This document shows positions 56,815 through 64,000 of a stretch of DNA of 64,000 bases, piece after piece (positions within the stretch are counted from its first letter, which is position 1; the number at the start of each line of letters is the position of its first letter). Source of the DNA: Blastobasis lacticolella (lineage: Eukaryota; Arthropoda; Insecta; Lepidoptera; Blastobasidae); assembly GCA_905147135.1 (NCBI GenBank), contig LR990039.1, positions 34,779,708 through 34,843,707 on the forward strand. Reading direction: 5' to 3'. The notes below the pieces were generated by a model. It searched no databases. It was not told where the DNA came from and saw only the letters and a program-made list of their open reading frames with translations. A program made the translations under genes and the position numbers.

Positions 56815-57630
56815 TGGATGTTAAATTTACGCAGTTGATTATATTGCAGTGGAACTCGCAAAGTTTAAGATACAAATTGCGTAAATTCGAGTCTTAGCTA
56901 TGCCAAGAAAAATGTCACATTGCTTTGGTTTCGGAAACTTGGTTAAATTCTGATATTAGTTTTTCCATTAATAATTATAATATTTATCGCCGGGATAGAT
57001 CGGATTCACATGGTGGGGTCGCTGCAATTGTCCATAGGTCTTTGAAGGTGCAAGAGTGTTACATCGGCAACATTAATCCGGGTATAGAGGTCCTTTGTCT
57101 CAAATTGCTTAACTGCTCGAAAGTCGAATAGGTATATTGTATCAATTTATTGTGCTCAATGGGTACAATCTTGTCAATCTGATTGGGACGGACTTCTTTC
57201 AGCTTTTAAAGCTAAGTGCTTAATTGTTGGGGATTTTAATGCTCACCATAGGATTTGGTCTAGCAAAAATGATTCAAGGGGAAGGCAATTATATGAATCA
57301 TTGATTGAATCTAATTTCAGTTCAATTAATAAGGATATTGCTACTAGGGTTGCATTAGTAGATGGACAGCTGCAAAGTACTTCGCCTGACATCACTTTTG
57401 CATCTAATGATATTGCGGTTAGCTGTGACTGGAATGTTATGAATGAGACTTTAGGTAGTGATCATAGTTTTATTAAGATTAAGATAAATTATTATGATAA
57501 ATTTCGTTTTTCCAATCGTCGGAATCTCAAAGGGGCTGATTGGAATGGTTACAGAAATGATTTAGAGGTAGCTTTGTTAATTTATCCAGATCTTGATACA
57601 GTGCAAGCTACTTATAATTTTTTTGGTTGA
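56815..57630 (+). pseudogene. LINE ORF2 endonuclease domain, broken
   Basis: Readable pieces are LQWNSQSLRYKLRKFES, LVSETWLNSD, YRRDRSDSHGGVAAIVH, LIVGDFNAHHRIWSSKNDSR, SPDITFASND and LGSDHSFIKI. These are the standard apurinic-endonuclease motifs. Stops near 56896 and 57129 and at least one shift separate the pieces. Confidence 0.82.
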
Positions 57631-57891
57631 GGAAATTAATACGGCGGCTGATAAAAATATCCCTATTATTAAGGTGCCTGATAGTCCAACGTCAAAGTTT
57701 AATCCCAAACCCTACTGGTCTCCATATCTTTCCAGATTAGTAGCTTTGAGTAGGCTAGCTCTATAACAATTTAGAAAGAACTCTACGCCCGATAACTTAA
57801 AGTTATTGGAAGATAGGGTTAAGGAGGCTAAAGAAAGTATAAAGAAAGCTTCTATCATTAGCTGGCGTGGGCGTTTTAATAATATAGATGA

Positions 57892-60800
57892 GTGTACATC
57901 GTCTGCGATCCACGATCCACTAGGAGTTGTGTTCCTTTGGAGAAGAAAGAGGCGCTTTTACGCAGTTTAGCTCCAGATTATTGTATTCCAGTTGTCCCAA
58001 TAATGAGTTTAGTGAACTCGCATTTAGAATGTAATTTTTCATTACAGGAATTGAATAATTGTCTGAAAAAGAAGGACACAGCTCCAGGGATGGATAGTTT
58101 GACTTATTCAATGATTTATCATCTTTCTGAGGTTGAAAAAAAATGTTATTGGAGTTATTTAATAAAATCTTTGTGAGTGGGATTGTTCCTGAACAATGGA
58201 GAGACATATTGATAGTTCCAATTCCAAAATCCTGTGGAAACGCACCAGAGTCTTGGTTAAAGTTGAGACCTATTTCATTAATATCTTGCTTATGTAAAAT
58301 TTTTCATCTGATGATAGGAAAGCGCCTACAGTGGTATGTTGAGAGTAATTCAATCCTTCCAAGTTGTGCTAGTGGCTTTAGACAGGGACAGAGTGCTCAT
58401 GATTGTTTAGCTAAATTAGTATCTGAAATATAAATCGGCTTTAGTGAGAGTACGCCAACGGTAGCTTGTTTTTTGGACGTAGAGAACGCGTATAATAATA
58501 TTACGGTTGATGCTTTGATTAAAGTTCTGGATGAAATTGGTGTAGGTAAGAAAATGTGTATATATATAATACAATATATTTGGAATTTCTTGATAGATCG
58601 TAGGCTTAAAATTAAGGATGATGTAGATGAGAATGTGTTTATAGTTAGGCATGCTTTCAGAGGATTGGCGCAAGGTGATCCCCTATCCCCTCTTTTATTT
58701 AATTTGGTGACATATAAGATAGGCAAAATTGTCAGGGAGGTTGATTTGGGACAATATGCAGATGATTTTGTTTCGTTTGTTAGGAATAAAGATATAAATT
58801 GCAGTAGATATAAAGGGTGTCCAGCGGGAATTTTTTGATTTCAATATTAAATAAAAAATTCTAGATTAAGTTTAGAATATTTATTATATTTTTTAAATGT
58901 AACATGTGTCTGCGGATTTCACTTCTTAAAAGGAATGTCTTCCAAGTGACGTCCATTTCTCGCAATACACTCTTGTAAGCGAACCCTCATATTGGCAAGT
59001 ACGCGAGAACAAAGCTCTGGGGGAATGGCAGCGATTTCACGACGGATATTTTCTTGTAGGGCAGTTATGGTACGATGATTATTGCAGTACACTTTAGAGT
59101 TGAGGTAACCCCACAAGAAAAAATCGCATGGCGTCAAATCCGGCGATTGAGGTGGCCAGGGTATGTCTCCGTACTTGCTTATTAATTTTCTAGGGAAAAT
59201 TTCCCTTAACCTCAACATTGACACCCTGGCAGTGTGTGGAGTTGCCCTATCTTGTTGAAAATGAGTTCTGTTGTTGCATCCGCGAAACACTTGCAATTGC
59301 GGTACCAAAAACTCATAAATCATACGGCAGTATACCGAAGAAGTAACAGTTTTTCTCTGATTGAAAAAATATGGACCGATTATTCCATGAGCTGAAATCG
59401 GGCACCATACCGCCGTTTTAGGGCAGTGTAAACTCTTTTGATGTCGTTCCCTTGGACTGTCGGGGCTTCAGTAACGCATGTTTTGTTTATTCACATAGCC
59501 TCCGATGTGGAAATGAGCTTTATCACTAAACAATATGTTGCCACGTGTTCTGGGGGTCCGAAAACGTTCCAACATCGTTAGGCGTACGTTTCTCTTAAAA
59601 CATAATCGCTGTCATTTAGTTTTTGGACGATTTGCATTTTATATGGATGCAGTATTTTTTTTTTTCAAAATTTCATGCACAGTCGACTTCTTAATGCCTG
59701 TAGAGGCCACAATCTTTCTCACTGATTTCTTTGGATTTCTAACGATTTCTTGTCGCACCTGTGCCACACGTTCTGGCGTTGCTGCTGACGTAGACGGTCC
59801 TGTTGGCAGCCTATTAACCGTTGTGCCATCTTGTCGGAATCTTTGCACCAACGACCATATAAGCTGCGTGCTCGGACCATCGTTTAATCGCCGAATATCA
59901 AAGTGGGAACAGAAAGCACGACGCGCTCGAATCAACGATTCCCCACACTTTAAATATTGCTCTACCGCAAACGCGCGGTGCGCTCCCGCCGTATGACTCA
60001 TGATTTCTAACAAATCCGCAAAGACGACGCAACGAACGCTACCCCTCCCGCGCACCTATCCCCTCTAATAAACGAGTAACGATGATTTAAACTTGAAAAA
60101 TTCCCGCTGGATACCCTTTAGTATTCAAAATGCATTGCATATTGTTCAGTCACTGTTATCCGAAATAGGTTTAAGTGTCAGTATTTCTAAGACTAAGTAT
60201 TGTATTTTTAGCAGGGGTTATAAGAGACAAAGGGTAAATTTAAGGCTGAATGATTAACTAATTCAATATGAGGATGGTTTCAAATATTTGGGGTTAACAT
60301 TGGACAGAGGTCTTCGTTGGGGAAAACACATTGATGAAATAGTAGATAAATGTCACAGGTATTTAAATGTGCTAAAAGTGTTGGCTGGGTCGGGATGGGG
60401 CTTGCATCTAAAGCATTTACGCCGTATTTATATAGCAATTATTAGGAGTAGGATGGATTATAGCTGCTATTTTTATGATAATGCTGCGCACACTCATCTA
60501 CGTAAATTAGAGTTGATTCAAAATCAGGCGCTTAGAATCATTGGTGGTTTTATTAAGAGTATACCAATTCATACTATGGAGAGCGAACTTTGTATTATTC
60601 CACTGCACATTAGGAGGGAGTTTTTGGCTTATAAGTTATGTTTAAAAAGTCGTACTCAGGAAAATAATAGGGTAATTGAGAAACTAGGTGAACTCAGTGT
60701 TCTCTGTGAACGTTCCTATTGGCGCAATAAGAAATTACCATTGTTAGTATCAGCTTTTAACAAGACCGAAGAAGATGAGGTGGAAGGATCGGCCATCTCA

Positions 60801-60917
60801 AAAATGTTTTCTATGAAAACATGGGCTTCTAATATAGATCTAAGTGATATAGTTGTATTGTCCTTAGATTCTGTACAAAAACAAAGTGGATATAAGCGAT
60901 CTTCAGTCTATATTTGA
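57892..60917 (+). pseudogene. LINE ORF2 reverse transcriptase, split by a transposon
   Basis: RT pieces: LEWSNxL-like region to 58176, a shift near 58140, then VPEQWRDILIVPIPK, LRPISLISCLCKIF and SGFRQGQSAHDCL. A TAA follows at 58432, then in frame CFLDVENAYNNI, RGLAQGDPLSPLLFN and catalytic QYADDFVSFV. The frame is cut at TA 58811 by the mariner element and resumes at 60119. After removal of one TA and the insert the frame continues without a shift into GLSVSISKTKYC, YLGLTLDRGLRWGKHI and later RT thumb sequence. Another stop lies near 60255. Confidence 0.82.
58811..60120 (-). mobile_element. Tc1/mariner-type transposon (DD41D spacing), complete ends, dead transposase
   Basis: Terminal inverted repeats of 23 bp (AAGGGTGTCCAGCGGGAATT..., one mismatch) lie at 58813-58835 and 60096-60118, each flanked by TA, the exact Tc1/mariner target. 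Length is 1306 bp. The - strand encodes a helix-turn-helix start MSHTAGAHRAFAVEQYLKCG, a degraded LFSDKAHFH box, then FQQDRATPHTARVSM and PQSPDLTPCDFFLWGY. From the D of QQD to the D of CDFF I count 41 residues between, the DD41D pattern. Stops and at least one shift lie in the middle. Confidence 0.9.
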
Positions 60918-63800
60918 CTCACCGAGAAAAGTTTATTTAAAAAAAAGTTTAAAACGGCTTCAAAATCGCAATAGACTTGTTTGTACAAAACTTAAAAATT
61001 TACAAAAGCAAAATGCACGGCTAAAGAAAAAAAATTAGTCTTTGTCAATTATAATCAAAGAATTTAAAGCCAAGAAATACATCTCTGAAGAAATGGAAAA
61101 GACTATTGAACAAAATGCTGAAGTAGCAGAGTTGTATAGGCTCCAATTCTTAAAAAACAAGAAACACAATTGTAAAACACGAATGTTGTATCCTCCAGCT
61201 TTACGGAAATTTGCTATGGCATTAAATTTTTATTCACCAGCAGCGTATAAATATGTCAGAAGGAAATTTTGTTGTCTACCGCATCCAAGAACTTTGGCGA
61301 AATGGTATACCTACCGAATTACTACATCGAAACTGAAACAACTGGTTAAATCGCGACAAAAAAATGAGCTGTTTCGCCCATTTTAGCGGAATTATTTTTT
61401 AATATTGTATGAAACAACTTATTTTTTTCCCGATAACAGAGGAGGTGCCTTAGTAAAAATGATTTGTTGTCACTAGCACATGATACCCCTTGGTATCAAG
61501 AACTAATTTAAAGTCAACCTATACCTGTAATAGACCAGTACCGTACAATAGTAGGATCAGTAAGATTTGCGTTGTATGAGGTAAGTATAGCATAAAATTG
61601 CTTAAGATAAATACATTTGTTTTAGGTTTTGAAGGTGAACCCGGATTTGCGAAGGAAGCATTCCAAGCTATAAAATTAAAACGGGACAGTATGTCGAAGA
61701 ACATAGAATGTGCTCTTATTTTTGACGAGATGAATGTCCGACAAGCTGAATTATGGAGAGGCAAACGAAATATAGGGCATGTAGATATGGGAATCGTAAA
61801 TATGGATAAAGACCAAAAAGCCACTAAAGTCTTTGTATTCATGCTTGTTTGCCTTTCTAATAATATTCTTCTGAATGGTTCGAGCAGCGAGGTAATGGCA
61901 AGATCAATCTCCATATGTTTGGAAAAATATGATGCCGTAGGTGTTAATGTTGAAGCATCCACTTTTGACGGTTGCCCAACAAACATCAAAGCTGTATATC
62001 TTTTAGGGTGTAATATAGGCAAAGCAGGAGAATTAAAAACAACTTTCCCTCATCCTGTTACGAAGGAGGATGTCGTTATATTTATGAACGCATGCCACAT
62101 GCTTATATTAGGCCGAAATGTTTTTGAAAGTAAGAAACTAATTTTTAATGATCGGGATCAAAGAATTGAGTGGAAATATTTGGCGCGCTTGGTAAAACTA
62201 CAAAAAGATAAAAAACTCAATTTTGCTAATAAGCTTACACCCAGACACATACACTTTAGAAACAAAATTATGAAAGTGAAATTAGCAACACAGTTGTTTA
62301 GTCAAAGTGTGGCTAATGCAATAGAGTTGTGTGAAAACGTACTCAACAAGTTTTATGGATAGTACAGCTACAGTCGAATTTATTACATTAATGAATGACG
62401 TTTTTGATGTTTTAAATTCTCGACAATACAATCAATACGGTTTGAAGCGGTCTATATCAGACATAAATAAAATTAAAATATTTGAATTTATTTTAAAAGC
62501 CATTGATTATATCAAAGGGCTAAAAATATTTACCAAAGTAAAACGAACGATCAGAAAAAAATAGACAGTCCAGGATAATTTTACTGATTAATAAAAAAAA
62601 AAATTTTTGACACAAACAGTAAAACCGGGTTTGTGGGGCTAATTGTGTGCCTACAGAGTTTGATAATTCTTTATAGTAAACTCATAGACACACACTGCCG
62701 ACTAAAATACATTTCAACGAACCGGTTATCTCAAGACCACTTGGAGCTAGTTTTTAGTCGTCTTCGCAAACATGGAGGGTACAATGATAACCCCAATGTA
62801 GTCTAGCTTAAGGGAGCATATAGGAGAGCCCTAAATCATTTATCACTGAAGTCGTCATTTACTGGAAACTGCATGCCATTAGATAACTTTCCCATTTTAA
62901 CAGTGTCTTCTTCGATCAAAATCATAAACTCAAAACTCCGGTAAACTCCGGTAAAGTAGAATAGCACCAACCCCTTACTTGTGGGTGTTGTACAAGGCGA
63001 CAAATGTTTCCGAGGCAAAAGATCTAGTCTCCATAGGCTGGAAAATGGGCAGCAGCGTTTACCATTGATAAATTTATAACACTGCGATCTCCAAATGCCA
63101 AGCGTGGAGATTATGGCAACAGCCTGCCCTTTCGTGAGAGAGGCCCTAGTTCTGCAGTGGACTATTATGAGCTGTGGTTCATGACGATGACACAGGGGAC
63201 GAATTATCTGTCATATGATATCAGTGAATCTGAAATTGACATAATAAAAAGTAATAATTGTCATCACCTATCGCGAACCATAGACTCTACATCGACGGTA
63301 AACGTTTACCACTATTTACCATACGACATAGAGGTGATTGTTGGGTATATTGCTGGGTGGGTAGCTAAATCATTAGTGAAAAAAATTTGTTGTGAAATGT
63401 GTATCAACAGCATGCTTAGTAGCGAAAAATTGCCCTTTCACAAACTGTTCCAATTAAAAACATGGGTGGACTATGTTTCCCTTCAATGGATGTATTTGAG
63501 GTGTGTGCTGTAACTGAAAAAAATATTAGAAATTTTAAAATATAACATTTTCTAGAAAACACTGACTATAAACATTTGGCTATCAAGATTTTGAAAAGTT
63601 TCATAGCCTGCGATACATTTTCTGTATTAGAAATGCATTGCTATGATCAACCTGCAACATTCAATCATAGGCTACATTTAATTAGAGCCATAATTGAAAA
63701 ATATATTGACGTGAGAATGCATCACGAGTCAAAAATGGAAAACACCTAAAAAATAACGAAACGACAGAAATATAAAAAGCTAGTTCTATTTGAGGGTCAA
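60880..63800 (+). pseudogene. P-element/THAP9-like transposase remnant
   Basis: Readable in order: SIFDSPRKVYLKKSLKRLQ, a charged coiled region, RKFAMALNFYSPAAYKYVRR, then after a gap GFEGEPGFAKEAF, ALIFDEMNVRQ, ASTFDGCPTN, FPHPVTKEDVVIFMNACHM, KLTPRHIHFRNKIMKVKLA, SQSVANAIELC, LSQDHLELVFSRLRKHGGYN and GYIAGWVAKSLVKKICC; the C-terminal part reads to about 63800. This order is that of P-element/THAP9 transposases. The THAP DNA-binding domain is absent. Stops, a frameshift near 62340 and a repeat insertion (62945-63190) disrupt it. FMNACHM has N where relatives usually have D. Confidence 0.85.
62945..63190 (+). repeat. (GATG)-family repeat inserted in the P-like remnant
   Basis: Runs from GTAAAGTAGAATAGCACC to ATTATGAGCTGTGGTTCATG. 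P-like coding can be read on both sides: ILTVSSSIKIINSKL before it and DELS/YDISESEIDIIKS after it. It is therefore younger than the P-like element. Confidence 0.75.
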
Positions 63801-63801
63801 T

Positions 63802-63975
63802 AATTCTTCTAGTGTAGGACGCCCCCCGGCCAGATGGAGTGACGATTTGCGAAAGGCTGCGGGTAGATGCTGGATGCGGCAAGCTGAGGACAGGGTGCAT
63901 TGGCGCTCATTGGGGGAGGCCTATGTCCAGCAGTGGACTAGTATAGGCTGATGATGATGATGATGAATTCTTCTA
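63802..63975 (+). mobile_element. 5'-truncated RTE retrotransposon tail with 10-bp duplication
   Basis: AATTCTTCTA flanks it at 63802-63811 and 63966-63975. The insert encodes GRPPARWSDDLRKAAGRCWM and DRVHWRSLGEAYVQQWTSIG, the classic RTE-type C-terminus, then a GATGATGATG tail. It lies at the C-terminal end of the P-like remnant. Confidence 0.88.
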
Positions 63976-64000
63976 ACTGTTTATTGTTATTGAAATGTGT

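Larger units (their letters stand above)
55436..60885 (+). mobile_element. Non-LTR retrotransposon (ORF1 + ORF2), decayed and interrupted
   Basis: ORF1 (gag-like), endonuclease, RT and a C-terminal region follow in order, as in the Jockey/I superfamily. The copy carries several frameshifts and stops and is split by a mariner-type element (58813-60118). The 3' end is cut where P-element-like sequence begins, without a visible 3' UTR or tail, so a deletion or rearrangement is likely at about 60880. Confidence 0.85.

Overview
This window is nuclear DNA of an insect, most likely a moth or butterfly. It has AT-rich introns and intergenic DNA, GC-rich short exons with GT-AG borders, tRNA-derived SINEs, (GATG)n-tailed repeats of a lepidopteran type, and many decayed non-LTR retrotransposons. 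The species cannot be named from sequence alone. All calls come from reading the sequence; no database search was run.

Two host genes are clear. (1) A formin of the INF2/Drosophila Form3 type lies on the + strand from 13709 to 38111. I could assemble 22 exons with consistent splice phases: the later part of the diaphanous-inhibitory FH3 region, a proline-rich FH1, the actin-nucleating FH2, a WH2/DAD-like motif and a long low-complexity tail. The visible protein is 1482 residues with the shortest form of exon 20. The 5' exons are not in the window or were not recognised. (2) A six-exon CHK/EcKinase-family gene (436 aa, complete) lies on the - strand from 44393 down to 40279, tail to tail with the formin.

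The formin is unusual because repeats sit directly on its splice sites. A SINE (22600-22862) appears to have landed on the FH1-exon acceptor and duplicated it. The acceptor of the central FH2 exon (25090-25278) is present in 7 tandem ~91-bp copies upstream, and its donor in 12 downstream copies, mostly in a 30-bp array. The donor of exon 20 lies in an 84-bp unit present 23 times (34184-36076), fully in frame, so exon 20 could vary by 28-residue steps.

Layout: 1-13.7 kb is non-coding DNA with SINEs, a hAT-type MITE, palindromes and LINE tails. 13.7-38.1 kb is the formin, with a LINE nested in an inverted-repeat element in one intron. 40.3-44.4 kb is the kinase. 44.4-54 kb holds a degenerate minisatellite, an inverted-repeat element carrying a LINE with a 9-bp target duplication, a LINE inserted into another LINE, and a LINE endonuclease fossil. 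54-64 kb is a nested transposon cluster: a reverse-strand LINE, a forward LINE with ORF1 and ORF2 split by a Tc1/mariner element (DD41D spacing), a decayed P-element/THAP9-like transposase split by a repeat, and a truncated RTE tail with a target duplication. No CRISPR array, operon or rRNA gene was seen, and nothing supports a wholly new gene system. The strongest novelty is the splice-site repeat expansion in the formin.
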